NCBI GenBank assembly: GCA_036971615.1
Contig: JAYKKR010000001.1
Coordinates: 2,232,001 to 2,296,000, forward strand
Direction of reading: 5' to 3'
Source: Amyloporia xantha
Lineage: Eukaryota; Basidiomycota; Agaricomycetes; Polyporales; Adustoporiaceae
Length of the DNA: 64,000 nt
Each line of letters starts with the position of its first letter. The stretch's first letter is position 1. Made by a program: the position numbers and the translations under genes. Below the pieces are notes generated by a model, which saw only the letters and a program-made list of their open reading frames with translations, did not search any database and had not been told where the DNA came from. Shown here piece by piece: positions 34,387 to 46,216 of the stretch.

Positions 34387-34663
34387 TTTTGGATTGGCGT
34401 TATACAAAGCGGCGACATGATCGACCGAAGATCGACGCGACGCTAGCTTCCAGCTGTACATTCCTTCTTGTAATAAGACTTTCTTCCTCATTTCAGTTGT
34501 GAGGATGCTCGTCTGTGTTGACCAAATAAACCCATCACGGAAAACTCCATTCCCCAACAAATGTCATAAGTAAGCTAATATGCAAGGACTATTTGTACTA
34601 GCAGTAACGATCTAAGGCAGTGTCGGCATCAACAGTATTTTCTGCGTCTCACCGCAGGGGATA
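34387..34663. other. convergent intergenic region
   Basis: 277 bp between the stops of the transporter and the PDH E2 gene. It is probably 3' untranslated sequence of both; nothing else was seen. Confidence 0.4.
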
Positions 34664-36301
34664 TCACAACATGAAGGTCAAAGGGTTCTCAAGATATCCC
34701 TTGAATGCTGCCAACCACCGAGCACCGACTGCTCCGTCGACAGTCCGGTGATCTGCGCTGAGCGTCACCTTCATGACTTGTGCCACCTTGAAACCACGCT
34801 CCTCCTCCGGCGCAAGGACCAGGGTAGGCTGCGTTGCGCCCACAGCGAGGATACATGATTGAGGGGGGTTGATGATGGCCGTGAAGTGCGTAATGCCAAA
34901 CATGCCGAGATTGGACACCGTGAAAGTACCTCCCTGGAGGAGACCACAATGAAACTGCTTTCATCTCGCACTGAAGAATTAACATACCTGGTACTCCTGA
35001 GGTTGCAGCTTGCCATCCCTGGCCTTCTTGGCGAGTGTCTTGCCCTCGGAAGAGATGGTGGCGAGGCCCTTGGCACCGACGTCCTTGATGATGGGTGTTA
35101 TCAGACCAGTGGGAGTGGCGACAGCTAGCGAGATGTCAGCCTTCTTGTACCTGATTTTCCGAGGACTGAATCAGCGCGAATCCCACACGTGAGAAAGCAT
35201 CATTCGTACTGTCTGATAGTTTCACCCAACCACGCTGAGTTGGCCTCAGGAACGTCCGCCAAAGCACATGCAACCGCCTTCAGTACAAAGTCGTTCACAC
35301 TGAGCTTAGCGGACTTGTCCTTCTCGCCAAGAGTCTTGTTGAAGACCTCCCTCAACTTCAGCACCTTGTCCATATTAATGTCCAGCGTCACATAGTAGTG
35401 AGGGATCTCTTGTTTGGACTGCGTGAGACGAGTGCCAATTGTGCGTCGCATATTCGAGACAGGAATGTCGACATAGTCTGGCAGAGGTGCGGTCGGGGAT
35501 GGGAAAGAGGTCGTGGAAGTAGCTGCCCCGGCGGAAGGCTGATATTTCTCCACGTCCTCACGGAGAATTCGGCCCTCCGGACCTGAACCCTTGACTTTCG
35601 CAAGAGGGATCCCTCGCTCCAAAGCAATCTTCTTGGCGAGCGGAGACGCGAAAATACGGTCACCCTTCGGAATGGCAGATTTCGTCTCTGGCGCTGCGGG
35701 TGCGGAAGTCTCGGGCGCAGACTCGGCCTTTGGAGGCTCGGGAGCCTTCTCCTCCTCCTTTGGCGGTGGCGCAGGCTTCTCTGAGGCATCCTCCGAAGCC
35801 ATTTTCTCTGCACCAGAAAGATCGTCGCCCTCTTCTGCAAGAATGCCGATGGTAGCACCTACGGGGAGGTTCTTGGTACCATCTGGAGCCTACCACACGG
35901 TAAGCACCCAAGCAGAAACTAGATCGGCAGACATAGAACGTACAATGATTTTGGCGAGAATACCGTCATCCTGAGACTCCACGTCGATGGTTGCCTTGTC
36001 TGTTTCCTAAAACGCGAACTGTGTTGAGTGACGCGACAGACACGTAGCAAGCGGCACGTACGATTTCCAGCAAGACATCTCCAGCAATAAACGACTCGCC
36101 CTCCTTCTTCTTCCAGGACGCAATGCCACCCTCCGTCATCGTCGGACTCATAGCCGGCATGGTGAATTTTGAGAGGGCATTCCTCCGTGCGGAGACATGT
36201 AGACCTGGTAATCACACCGCTGTGAGTTGAACATGGACCCGACGGTACAGACTGGTGTACATACGCCTGGTGAGAATGCTACGTGCGATGGCGGAGGCCA
36301 T
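34664..36301 (-). CDS. LAT1: pyruvate dehydrogenase E2, dihydrolipoamide acetyltransferase
   Basis: Six exons, 36301-36265, 36204-36062, 36006-35944, 35889-35210, 35150-34988 and 34933-34664, give 451 residues. E2 forms the core of the mitochondrial pyruvate dehydrogenase complex and transfers the acetyl group to CoA. An Arg-rich N-terminus ([13 protein letters not shown]) fits a mitochondrial presequence. A single lipoyl domain contains [20 protein letters not shown] and the lipoylated Lys in [14 protein letters not shown]. After an Ala/Pro/Glu linker the E1/E3-binding domain reads [33 protein letters not shown]. The catalytic domain has [20 protein letters not shown] and the active-site His motif [16 protein letters not shown]. 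The carboxyl end PLTFML is the usual E2 terminus. The intron between exons 4 and 5 splits Gln in [18 protein letters not shown]. Confidence 0.95.
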
Positions 36302-36500
36302 GGTGGGCAATGACCGCGATGAGGGGGCGAGAGGAGGGATGGTGAGGAATGGACGAAAGCACGAAGACGATGAGTGACCCGAGGGCAAACAGGCACAAAT
36401 CCGCTGGCAACGGGCCGCCGAATCGGCACTTCGCGGCGCGTCCCGTCTCTCATCTCGTACCGTCCACGATTTTTGTTTTTCGCTTGCTCAGGCGCACCGT
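36302..36500. promoter_or_regulatory. shared divergent promoter, LAT1 and CSL4
   Basis: 199 bp between opposite start codons. No TATA box; GC-rich pyrimidine/purine runs near the LAT1 side. It must contain elements for both a mitochondrial enzyme subunit and an RNA exosome subunit. Confidence 0.5.
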
Positions 36501-37267
36501 ATGTCGTCCGACTTGCTTTTGCCAGGACAGCCCATCCCACTCCTCCCCAGTGGGCCCATTCCACAGCTAGGCGACGGAATATACTCTAGAGACGGCCACG
36601 TGAGAGCAAGCCTCGTCGGTGTGCCCCGCCATGAAGGATCTGTCCGTCTCTCCTCTGTCTCATTCCTGCCATCTTGAGTGATGTATTGTATCTGGTCGTT
36701 TCGCCGATTTCCAATGCATTCGCTGGGGAATTTAGACTTTGTCCATTTCTCGGACGCGTCCCCATCCGCCATCCCCAAATTCAGTCGTGCTTGGCTCCGT
36801 AACGCGATTGTCACCCCAACAAGCCACGCTCTCAATCACAGTGGTCGACGGTGTCCCGCTTCCCGCTGGCGAAGAATTCACCGGCGTGATTCGCGTTCAA
36901 GATGTCAGAGCGACCGAAAAAGATAAAGTGAAAATAGCCGATTGTTTTCGGGGTGGGGATGTGGTAAAGGGTGTAGTGGTAAGCACTCCAGACCTTAAAG
37001 ACCTGCACTTCGCGTTACGACAATGTGCATGCAGATCTCTCTAGGTGACGCACGCAGCTATTATGTGACCACCGCTCGCAATGACTTGGGTGTCATATTT
37101 GCTACCAGTGAAGCGGGTAAGAAACAGCTAAATTGAAGATCGACGGGTTGGCTTTTCTCATGCTGGTAACAGGTGTGACCATGGAGCCAGTGTCGTGGCA
37201 AGAAATGCGCTGCCCAAGAACAGGAAGAATCGAGAAGCGCAAATGTGCCAAGCCGGAGGGACTTTGA
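36501..37267 (+). CDS. CSL4: RNA exosome subunit Csl4
   Basis: Four exons, 36501-36641, 36736-36978, 37035-37116 and 37173-37267, give 186 residues. Csl4 is one of the S1-domain cap proteins of the nine-subunit exosome in nucleus and cytoplasm. The N-terminal domain has MSSDLLLPGQPIPLLPSGP and GIYSRDGHVRASLVG, typical of Csl4. The central S1 domain runs from VLGSVTRLSPQQATLSI to GDVVKGVVISLGDARSYYVT, and contains EEFTGVIRVQDVRATEKDKV. The C-terminal zinc-ribbon-like end has MEPVSWQEMRCPRTGRIEKR with paired Cys residues (RCP and KCAKPEGL). The gene is divergent from LAT1. Confidence 0.93.
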
Positions 37268-37441
37268 TTCAGATCGATTCTTTTGTGAGGTTGTTCTCAT
37301 CGGATTCGGGACGTCGATGTAGTTCAAAACCGTGTAACACCAAGATGTATTATATATACGCTCTGCTTCTCCGTCGATCTGGACATATTCTGGAAGATAA
37401 TCTAGGCTGCGTCGTACCCAGGCCGCACTAAATCCGACCGA

Positions 37442-39932
37442 TTACATCTCATCCGTCGCTCCCTTCTCAACAACACTCATGCTCTCGGCACTGACAATCG
37501 ACTCGTCGTCTTCGCCAACGTGACCGTCCCAGCCATTGGCAGCAAGGTACTTGAGGAACGCCTCGTCCTCGTCAGCGAGGTCTATACCCGTCATATCGGG
37601 CACGAAGAAGTAGGTCACGACTATCCCAAGAAGACCGCATATGCCAGCTACAATGAAGGTCCATCTGCGGCGGTTTGCGTCAGCACCAGGCGATCAAGTC
37701 ATAGAACAGATCTCGCACCTCTTGCCCAGGTGAATCTGGATGGGTGTGAAGGCCTGGGTCCCAACCGCGGCACCGGCCTTACCGATGGCAGCGGAAAGAC
37801 CGTAGAACGTGCCCCTTCGCAATAGAAGTCAGGACAACGTGCGGCAGAAGAGATTGTATGTTACCTGATGGGTGTAGGATAGGCCCTACATGATGTAGGA
37901 TTAGAAGAGTACACAGATGAATCAAATGTTCAGACTCACTCTGCACTGACAAGGCCTGTCAAATTACCCGGACCCTGTTTCGTAGACCGTTAATACTCGA
38001 ACGGACGTGCAGGCAGCACATAAATTTACCAAACTACCCATTGCGTGCATCATTGCGTAGCTAAATGATCATATTCGTTAGTGGATGGGCATTTACCGAT
38101 CCGATGACGGCTTACAAGAAGATGAAGAGCGGCAGAATCCCTGTGAGCTTGTCATAGGCACCACCGATGATCAGGCCTAATGCGTTCCGTTAGTGTCAGG
38201 CTATATCTCGACAGTCATTCTGGCATTTCTCACCAAACACGATGTATCCAGCGAAGCCCAGTATAATCTTCAATGTGTAAAAACATGATTAGAAGCAATT
38301 CCTGGGAAAAGTAGCCGCTGACTTGCCGTATTACGTCTGCCTAAGGGATTGCAGAGCAGAATGCCGACATAGACACCTGAATAGTTTGCGGATAGTATCA
38401 ACGGCAGACAGAGAGTTCATATAACTGACCTGGAAGCGCAATTGCCGATAGGAGCAGCTGCCACTCGGCGGTAGCCTTGATATTACCGTCCTTGATAATA
38501 CTGGCAATGATCGTGCCTGAAAAGATGGTGTTCGGGAAGTAGACCTATGGGGGACGGTTAGCACATCTTCTGTAAGCGAGCGATGCACATACAAAGTCAT
38601 ACAGGAACCTAAGAAGAGAATTGAGCGGCTGTCTGAAAAGTACAACTATGGGGATCCACTGACCACGTTCCAGACGTCCCGATCAAAGACTTCCAGTACC
38701 TCTTGAAAGCGAGCTTGTACGGCACATTATCTACATGACATCGTGAGATTGTCCGCGCCACGAGCGGGCACTAAACCTACGTTTGATTGCATTTTCTCGG
38801 AATCTACATTCCACTGCGGTCAGCAACCGATCTTATCCCGATTCAATGGAGCGCTCACAGTCTGGGGCTGAGCATGCGCATACGGAAGGCAAATACAGCC
38901 AACGGTAACACAATACCTACTCCGAAACAAACGCGCCAAACGGTCTCGAGGTGGTGGTCACCAGCAGCTGATAGCGCGATCAAGAAGATGGAGACGGCCA
39001 ACGGTGTACCGAACTGGTTGTGGGTTAGAGTCAATACAGTAACTCATCAGGACAGCACGCACGCTAAGTACGCCATTTGTCACACACAGGAATACTGTGG
39101 ACGAGACCATATTATCGATACCATCGTGCAGGTGGGGACAGATGAAACACCTACTAGGACCTCTCTGCTTAACGGTCCGCTCATTTGCGGCTTCGCTAGC
39201 ACTGGTAGATGACGCAGGATATTCGCCGCCGGTTCCCTGTACAATCATATTAATTGTCTTGCTCATACCACCAGTGAGACCACTTACGACTCCGGTTACA
39301 CCTCTCGCGACAGTCAGGAACCAGAACAGACCTACGGCGCTTCCATGAGCGCCGTGGGCAGCAGTGGCCAATGTTGCTCCGACGACGATGAGCGCGGTCG
39401 TGACCACGAGGCCAGACTTTCGACCTATCCTGTCGACAAACAGCCCTATGGAGAGCTGACCGAGAACCTCGCCTGACAAGGCGTTCAATCTTGAGGCTTT
39501 GTTCGGGTGGTTTGAAACTCACCAACTAGTAGAGAGTTGGAGACTCGAGTAGAAACGTCCGACGTATAAACCTTGGGGTAGAGTTTCTTGAATGTGACCT
39601 AATCTATAATTAGAGTCTGGTACTTCTTGGACGTGTAAGTCGACGAACATTGATCATGGTCATCATGTTGTTCTGATCTGAATAGGAGTGAGTTAAGCGG
39701 TGTATAGGCATATCCTCGTTCAAAAGGACCTACAGCCATCTGAAATTAGGCCGAATGCTGCAGCCAGGATTGTCATGTAGGATCCGATTACTTCTTTACG
39801 AGTCTCAACGCGGACTCGGGGCTTGTGCTTGCGTTCAGAAACCTCATTCTGGTCTGTTTCCTTCTCCTCTACAACAGTGTCGATTTGTAGGTCGACTGGG
39901 GGACCAGATTTCTTATCGAGCAGAACGGACAT
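37442..39932 (-). CDS. major facilitator transporter, Git1/phosphate symporter type
   Basis: An 18-exon, frame-consistent model gives 526 residues. Boundaries, 5' to 3': 39932-39734, 39677-39649, 39598-39523, 39472-39155, 39094-39063, 39013-38859, 38803-38781, 38730-38664, 38608-38593, 38544-38430, 38376-38327, 38267-38234, 38176-38116, 38060-38030, 37974-37940, 37885-37865, 37814-37719 and 37664-37442. Signatures of the Git1/Pho84 group are ILAAAFGLISDGYQNNMM, EVLGQLSIGLFVDRIGRKSG, GTGGEYPASSTSASEAANER and the C-terminal GLVSAESYPTPIRGTFYGLS. Git1 proteins import glycerophosphoinositol or glycerophosphocholine and some take phosphate; the exact substrate is unknown. Exon 9 is 16 nt and exon 16 is 21 nt. 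The intron after 38327 starts GCAAGT, a GC-AG intron. The acidic cytosolic C-terminus ends VVEKGATDEM. Confidence 0.88.
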
Positions 39933-40003
39933 TGTGATGGGGGAATCTGGAGGTCCTGTTAAACGAGGCAAGGAACCACACCAGGGATTTCGCAAGGCCC
40001 CGC

Positions 40004-40011
40004 ATATATAT
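40004..40011 (-). promoter_or_regulatory. TATA-like element of the Git1-type transporter gene
   Basis: ATATATAT, 72-79 bp upstream of the minus-strand start at 39932, a plausible distance for a TATA box with a short leader. Confidence 0.35.
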
Positions 40012-40423
40012 GACATGGAAGTCAAGACGGATTTGAAAAGGAGGGGCATATGGATACCGCAAAGAGGTCCGCTGGCCAATACAACTGTCCGTTTCACTGA
40101 TCAGTGTGCTTCTAAGAATACATTCTATGAATAGCTCGATCACGCCACAGCCGCCGAAGTCGGGATCTGAAATTCCCATCTCAGCACACGGCTGGGCACG
40201 AGCCTGCGCGACGTCTTCCGCAACGCATCCAAGAAAGGGAATTCCATCGCGTGGCACCAGGACAACTGAACTTCCGGCTGACCCATCTCACGCACGGCAC
40301 TCAATCTCCCTCTTGTCTCTCTGGCTCTGGCTTTCGTATCGGCGCTGGTTCTCGCTTTGTATTGTAGTCTCTGACATGACCGCTGTCCTGCAGCCCACGG
40401 ATGCACTCAGAAAGGACAGGACC

Positions 40424-42583
40424 ATGGCTTCGCTTGATGACAATGCAATCAAGTAAGCATCCTCATCCGGTGCTTTCTCCCGCCTGTCTCACTCTCCATT
40501 AGCTACTCTTCCTCTTCGACTGACTGGCGCGCGAAGTATATGGAAGTCGCCGACATGCTGGCAGAGACCCGTGCGGAACTCGATGACTTCCACCACTCCA
40601 GCAAGGAACTAGAAGAGGAATTGGAGAGAGAACTGGAACGGACCGAGAAAGCTCAGCAGGACCTCAAGGTGAAGGTGGCCAGAGCAGAGCAGGAGAGAGA
40701 CGAATGGAAGGTGTGTATATCCTTCAGATGTTCATCGTTCGCGCCACTCAACAGTGGTGCTGCAAGTCTAAATTCATGTCCTTGCAAACGACTCACAATA
40801 CCACGACAACATCACTACAACGCGAGCTGGATACACTACGCGGGGACCACCAGAAGATCAAGGTTCAGCTTCGGGAGCTTGAGATGGGTAATGACGATTT
40901 GGAGCGAAACGAGCGTGCAACTGCGTCCAGTTTGGCGGACGTCGAAGGGAAGTACGCGCGGGCGCTGGAGGAGAAGATCCTTCTTGAACATGAGCTCCTG
41001 GACAAGGCTAATGTCGAAGAGGAATGTCAACGTTTGAAGGATGAGCTAAGAGGTAAGATCGTGCCTTGTTTATAGCTGAAGCGGCATTTATTATGGTCAT
41101 TCCCGCAGATGCCAATGAAGAGATCAACATAATGAAGGACCAGCTTGCTTCTGCACAGGCTCGTCCTTCACTTTCGACAGATACTGGGTCATCTGCACCA
41201 TCATCTGTCGTCTCTCCCAGCACATCCTCCCTTTCCGATGACAACCTTCTCAACGTTCCGACCCCGTCTGATCTCTGCTTATCTGACTTGACACCTGGTA
41301 ACGAAAGCCCTACGAAGGAATCTCCATTGTATACAACTCCTCGCGCCGTTAAATTACCTAGTACACCTGGCTCTACGCAGAACCCGTCACTGCATCGCTT
41401 TAGTCACCACCTACCTCGGTCCGCGTTATCGACACCTCCCAGCGCGATCTCGTCCCTGGCGCGATCGAGCACCGTTCCATCACTGTCATCTACTCCGTCA
41501 CGCCTGCCGCCTCGTACTCCAGTCTCTCGCCCTACACCCAATCGTAATGCGTCGGCTGCCAGCTCGACGGGTACTACGGGTGGCATTCCCCCCACTGCTA
41601 CGAAGAGTAAAGGTGTTCAGATGGTATCCGAAATGAGAGCTCGGGTGAGGGTCTTAGAGCAGAAGATCCATACTCGAGTCCCAAGAATACGCATGGGTAG
41701 TATCACCAGCCGGACCGGCGTGAATACAATGCCACCTCCGCCGCCGCCCAAGGCAAAACCTTCTTCGGTCAATATATCTCCTGCGCCATCGACGTCTTCT
41801 TTACGGTCAACTAATTATGAAGAACGAACTGCACATGTCAAGCCAAGGCGACAGAGCATTGACTTGGAAAGTGAGCAGAAACGAACGCCAGTAGCGGACT
41901 CATCGGGATGGGTATTGATCATGGAGGACTCACCTTCGCCTGTCAAGGACAAAGACAAGGAACGCAGGCGAACGTCTAGTCCTTCTGCGCCATCCGCCTT
42001 CCGTCCGTTGGCATCTGCTTCACACGAGTCACCGTCGGCTATTCCAAGAGCACCGAGCGCCTTGTCGCAGAGCGCTATCCCCACGGGAATCCGTCGGCCC
42101 CAATCACGACTCTCGGTGTCTACAGAGGGGCGCAGTAGTGTTAGCACCAACGCAACATCAAGTACCATAAGCTCTATCCCCACCCCTTCGTCACGTCCCT
42201 CCACTCCGACATACCTTCCACTCCCGACTTACGGTGGTGCGGGAACCGGGCTGAAGCTGTCCACGGGTCCCGGATCTGGAGCATACTCGCTCAAACGCTC
42301 GTCTCTCGGATCCAGCTCGATGCGGTCGCCAGCTTTGTCGAACCCGAGCTCCCAGCTCCCAGCGCCCCATTCAAATGTCACTGTACGACCAAATTCAAAG
42401 ATCACCGTGCCTGGTTCCATGTCGCAGAGCCGGATCGGAAGGCCAGCGGGGAATGCAAGTGGCCGAAGGAGCACTGGGGAGGCCTCAGGTGATGGGTTGC
42501 TAGATACCGGTGGGAAGACCAGAGACGCGTCGCGCGCGAGGTCTGGCAGTACGACAGCTCTTTACGGCAGGAATGGGCTATGA
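40424..42583 (+). CDS. NDE1: NudE/Ndel1-type dynein regulator
   Basis: Four exons, 40424-40452, 40503-40710, 40767-41052 and 41109-42583, give 665 residues. An upstream in-frame ATG at 40376 would add 16 residues; I prefer 40424 because the protein then starts close to the conserved coiled coil. NudE proteins link Lis1 to dynein and act in nuclear migration and spindle function. The N-terminal coiled coil (about 15-175) shows KYMEVADMLAETRAELDDFH, SSKELEEELERELERTEKAQ and SKFMSLQTTHNTTTTSLQRE, the last being the NudE/Lis1-binding helix region. The long remainder is Ser/Pro/Thr-rich and probably disordered, with repeated TPR/SRP-type sites that could be phosphorylated. The acceptor before SKFMSLQ is chosen over one 12 nt upstream by similarity to homologues. 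Confidence 0.88.
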
Positions 42584-43191
42584 TGGTTAGGCTCCGTGAT
42601 GATCTCGCGGTGTTCTCACTCCATTTGCGTTCCTGTCAATCTTCCTCACATGTCAGTGCCGTTATCCCCTCGTGCATTCTCACTCCATCTTGACCGTCTT
42701 GCATTCCCGATTGTTCCTCGCAGTGTTGCTATCTTCTCCAAGTATAATGACTGACGAACTGTGTCCGAGTGACGACACGGCCGTGTCCGTTCTCCTGCGT
42801 CCGCGGCTGATACTCATGTTCTTTATATCCCATGACCGTATGATGATATCCTGCCTGATGATAGACTCCTAGCCCGACCTGAGCGGTCCTGTCTTTGCTC
42901 GTTGCGTTCGGTTGAATTTTTTTATTGTCCGCTCTTTCTGTAGCTTGCTTTTCCTCCGTCTAGGATGTTATCTACCATCAGGTACTATCGCCATAATTCT
43001 TTGTAGAATAGATGTGTTGGGGAATACAGTTATTATTTGACCTCTACTCACTAAGCTAATTGGCTGTGGGCGCTTGTGATGTTCTAGAAATGCACGTGCT
43101 AAGGATTGCTCCCTCACTCACCGAGCATTGTTTAGCCATCTTACTGACCTACAGTTACCTCCACCGCATATAACCCAGTCTCTCTGGCGCA
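42584..43191. other. intergenic, no feature seen
   Basis: About 600 bp between NUDE and ESS2, both plus. A TATA-like CATATAAC lies only about 20 bp before the ESS2 ATG. No gene is supported; the 63-66 codon frames here are random in appearance. Confidence 0.4.
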
Positions 43192-44890
43192 ATGTCAACC
43201 CCTGTTGCATCTTCCAGCTCACAGCCATCCCGTTCTCTCAATCGCCAAGTAGTACTCGAGGAGGACGAGTATACCGAAGCCCTTTCTCAAATCATAGCCC
43301 GAGACTTCTTCCCGTCCATTGTCCACCTCGATGCCACAAACGACTACCTTGATGCACTCCGTTCCAAAGATCCACAGCTAATACAGGCCTCCGTGCGCCG
43401 CATTGAAGAGCTGGCCACCCCAGTGTCCCAACGCCATCGGTCATGGGAGACACCCGCACAGACACCATACCGCGCCGGGCCCTCCGAGACGCCCCTACGG
43501 ACACCTCTGCGGACACCTCGCGGAGAGCCTCCTGCGAAAAAAACACGCTACAATACCGATATGAGCTTGGATAATTTCCAGGCCAAGTATACTTCGGAAG
43601 ACAACTCGAGCTTCACGCAGATACTCGAGGACGAGAACCGGAAGCGGCGGGAGAAGTGGGCATGGGCGTGGGATGCGCAGAGGAGAGTGGAAGAGCAGCG
43701 GGAAAAGATGCTGGAAGGGAGAGAGAGGTTGTTGATTGAAGCTCCGTCGGCCACAGGCGTCAGGGAGAAGTTTCAGGATCGAGCTGCCCGCTCCTGCTGG
43801 CCTGCTTACCGATGGATCCGCTTCACGAGAAGAGGAAGGGAAGGAGATTGAAACAACAGGCGGTGAAGCAGAGGAGAGAACTGAGGAGGGGAAGGAATTA
43901 ACTCTCAAGGAGACGGACAAAGGAGGACGCGGAAGGCGAAGAGGCTGCAATTGTAGATGTGATGGCGCCGAAGAAGGACACCCGTTCTGCAGGCGTGGAC
44001 GGATGGAAGTTCAAGGTACGTCAATACTCTCGTAGGATTAAACATACACTGATCGTTCAACAGACACGGAATGGTCTCATGTTCCCGCCCGATGCTGATA
44101 TATCACCATATCATCCTTCCGCAGCGAAGACAGAGGTCAAGGGCGAACCTAAGACGATCAAATATGGCAATACGCGACTCCCTGAACAGGAGGATGCACC
44201 ATCGGGATCGTTGTCCGCACCTCCAAGTCCTACACGGAGTCGTATCAATGCAGCCATCGCAGGCACACCATGTAAGTATCCCTAGCACTCATACCGCTAG
44301 GATTCTGTCTCAAGTGTGTGTTACTAGATCGACCGAAATCACCTGGGCAAGATGATTTCGCACTCGTGCCTTCGATACCTTCGCCAACGCCGTCAGAGTT
44401 GGGCCCGCAAGCAGTCAAGCAACTAATGACATGGGGCACGCTGAATGCCACCCCTCGCATTCTCTCTCAATCGGACGACCCAGGCGAGTCTTTGCCACCT
44501 CCAAGTACGCCGTTCCATATCATGGCGCCCTCTCCCCGCGAGCGTATCTCGCACAAACTTTCGACAAATGCTGCCAAAAGCTTGCGCGCCAAAGCAGGTT
44601 TATTGGGCCTTCCGGGTATTTCGCGGACGCCTGCGAGTGGGGGCGCAAGAAAGAGCTCTATGCCGCCGCCCTCGTGGACGCCTCGCAGAGCAGAGGCAAT
44701 GGGTGGGCTGACACCTGCTGCAAAGAGGTTGCTGGATAGGTCGACTATGGGAACAGCCGCAGCACGAAGAGCAGAGGCTATGGGAAGGATGGCCGCTTGG
44801 GAAGGGAGTGCGGCTAAGAAGGCACAGGACAAAGACATTAGTAGAGTGAGGTGGACTCCTACTCCTAGTCCTGTGGCGCGGAGAGGCTAG
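43192..44890 (+). CDS. ESS2: ESS2/DGCR14/Bis1 spliceosome-associated protein, reading frame broken
   Basis: Exons 43192-44015, 44064-44271 and 44328-44890. ESS2 is a nuclear coiled-coil protein of activated spliceosomes. Signatures: VVLEEDEYTEALSQIIARDF, FPSIVHLDATNDYLDAL, NRKRREKWAWAWDAQRRVEE, VDVMAPKKDTRSAGVDGW, TRNGLMFPPDADISPYHP, GTLNATPRIL and the tail of AEAMGGLTPAAKRLLDRST. Within exon 1 the conserved reading passes through three frames: GVREKF is in one, IELPAPAGLLTDGS in the next (+1 near 43771-43780), and EDAEGEEAAIVDVMAPKKD in the third (+1 near 43917-43930). No convincing intron removes the first break; a poor 73-nt GTGAAG...GAAG intron could remove the second. Two single-base insertions would restore phase with exon 2. 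An assembly error is more likely than a pseudogene because the rest is well conserved. Confidence 0.85.
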
Positions 44891-45035
44891 CGTCTCCAAA
44901 CGCATATACAGTAACTATATGCAAGTAAAGAGACGGTCGTAATGGTCTGTAAATACTACATCTATGCTTATTGGATCGTGCGGATATCAACAAACTCAAT
45001 TATGCCCAGAGGACTTGAACAGCTATGGCAAGATA

Positions 45036-46004
45036 TCATGTATTAGGTTCGGATACTCTCCGTCGTTTTGCACCAGATTCCGCATCATCGTTCACCTCAG
45101 CCTCACCGCTACTTTTACGTTTGTTCTCTTGTGCTGTTGTCGACTCCGCCTTCTGCTTACCATTCGAGATAGGTGGAGAAGCAGCACTGGGCTTTGGTTT
45201 TGGTTTCTTCTTTACCAGGACCCCCTTCAAAGGCTTCTTGACGTCCTTTTTCGCCGGCAGAGGCGCAGGAGGCTTGGTCTTGCTTTGGTCGGCACTTGAT
45301 GATGGAACGGCAGCTGTGATTGTTACAGGAGGTTTGTTGGCCGCAGTCTCCCGTGCCGCCACCGCTCTGCTGCAGTTTCAGGACACCAGAATAACCATGC
45401 TTTGTTGAACTTACTCTCTGAAATGCTTCAGCTCCTCCCCGTCCATTTCTTTGCGTAACCTCTCCTCTTCTCGTTGTTTTTCCATGATGGAATCCAGAAA
45501 GAGCACTTCATCTTCTTCCAATGCTCGGAATTGATTGCCTAAAGTCTCGATCAGAGATGAGACTACAGGTACCCGAAACTTGGATACCTAGTTTATTCCT
45601 TTCCTCCCATTCTTCTTGTTTGGCTGCCTGAAACGCGTGAGATTCGCGCTTCGGCTAGCGGGAATTGCTGCTTACTCTATTAGCAGCCAATTTCTGTGCA
45701 CCGGAGATTGAGTGAGCAGCGTTAACACCATTCGTTGACCAAGTCAAAACTGCGGGCTTACCTCAGCTAGGCTGCGACCATCAAATGCATCCTCAGCTGG
45801 AGGTGGTGGTGGCTCCTGTCCAAGTCTGAAAGATACATTAGCTGCGCAAGACTGGGAATCAAGCCGCAGCGAGCTGTACCTGGCATATGCTGCTTTCCAT
45901 TGCTCTTCGCGCCTAGCTTTTGCAGTATCCACCTCTGACTGTGTGACGAAACGCGAGCCAACAGCACCAGATGAGATGGAAGGGATTGCATCGAGTTCGT
46001 CCAT
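45036..46004 (-). CDS. FAM192A/PSME3IP1 (NIP30-domain) nuclear protein
   Basis: Six exons, 46004-45880, 45825-45762, 45693-45676, 45627-45588, 45538-45415 and 45369-45036, give 234 residues. The NIP30 N-terminal domain shows GSRFVTQSEVDTAKARREEQ, then FDGRSLAEKLAANRAAKQEE and EEDEVLFLDSIMEKQREEER, which define FAM192A and yeast Fyv6. In animals this protein binds the PA28-gamma proteasome activator; yeast Fyv6 acts in the second step of splicing. The second half is Lys/Pro-rich (KKDVKKPLKGVLVKKKPKPK) and ends with a nuclear-localisation-like GAKRRRVSEPNT. Exon 3 is 18 nt and codes KLAANR. The gene is divergent from the membrane protein gene that starts 212 bp away. Confidence 0.88.
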
Positions 46005-46216
46005 CTCGGAATTATGAGAAAGAGACAGTGAGGCCCGAGTTGGGACCGAGTAAATAACAAGCACACACGAACTAGCGCGCGCAGCGAACCGTCGGCGGCA
46101 CATGTGCTGTCTGTCATTTCATATAACGCACGGCCATCGAGCTCTCTCGCAGCTGCAGGAGACAATCCGCTCCTTGTTCCCCATCCTTGTCTTCCTGTCA
46201 GTCTGTTCAACCTGCG
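46005..46216. promoter_or_regulatory. shared divergent promoter, FAM192A-like and SRF1-like genes
   Basis: 212 bp between opposite start codons; no TATA box recognised. This is the third such short head-to-head pair in the window. Confidence 0.45.

Noticed and set aside
34387..34663. Open frames on both strands between the transporter and LAT1.
   Set aside because: They are shadows of untranslated ends without recognisable motifs.
43771..43777. A 7-nt GTTTCAG 'intron' in ESS2 that would fix the first frame change.
   Set aside because: Far below the minimum length of a spliceosomal intron; treated as a probable one-base indel instead.
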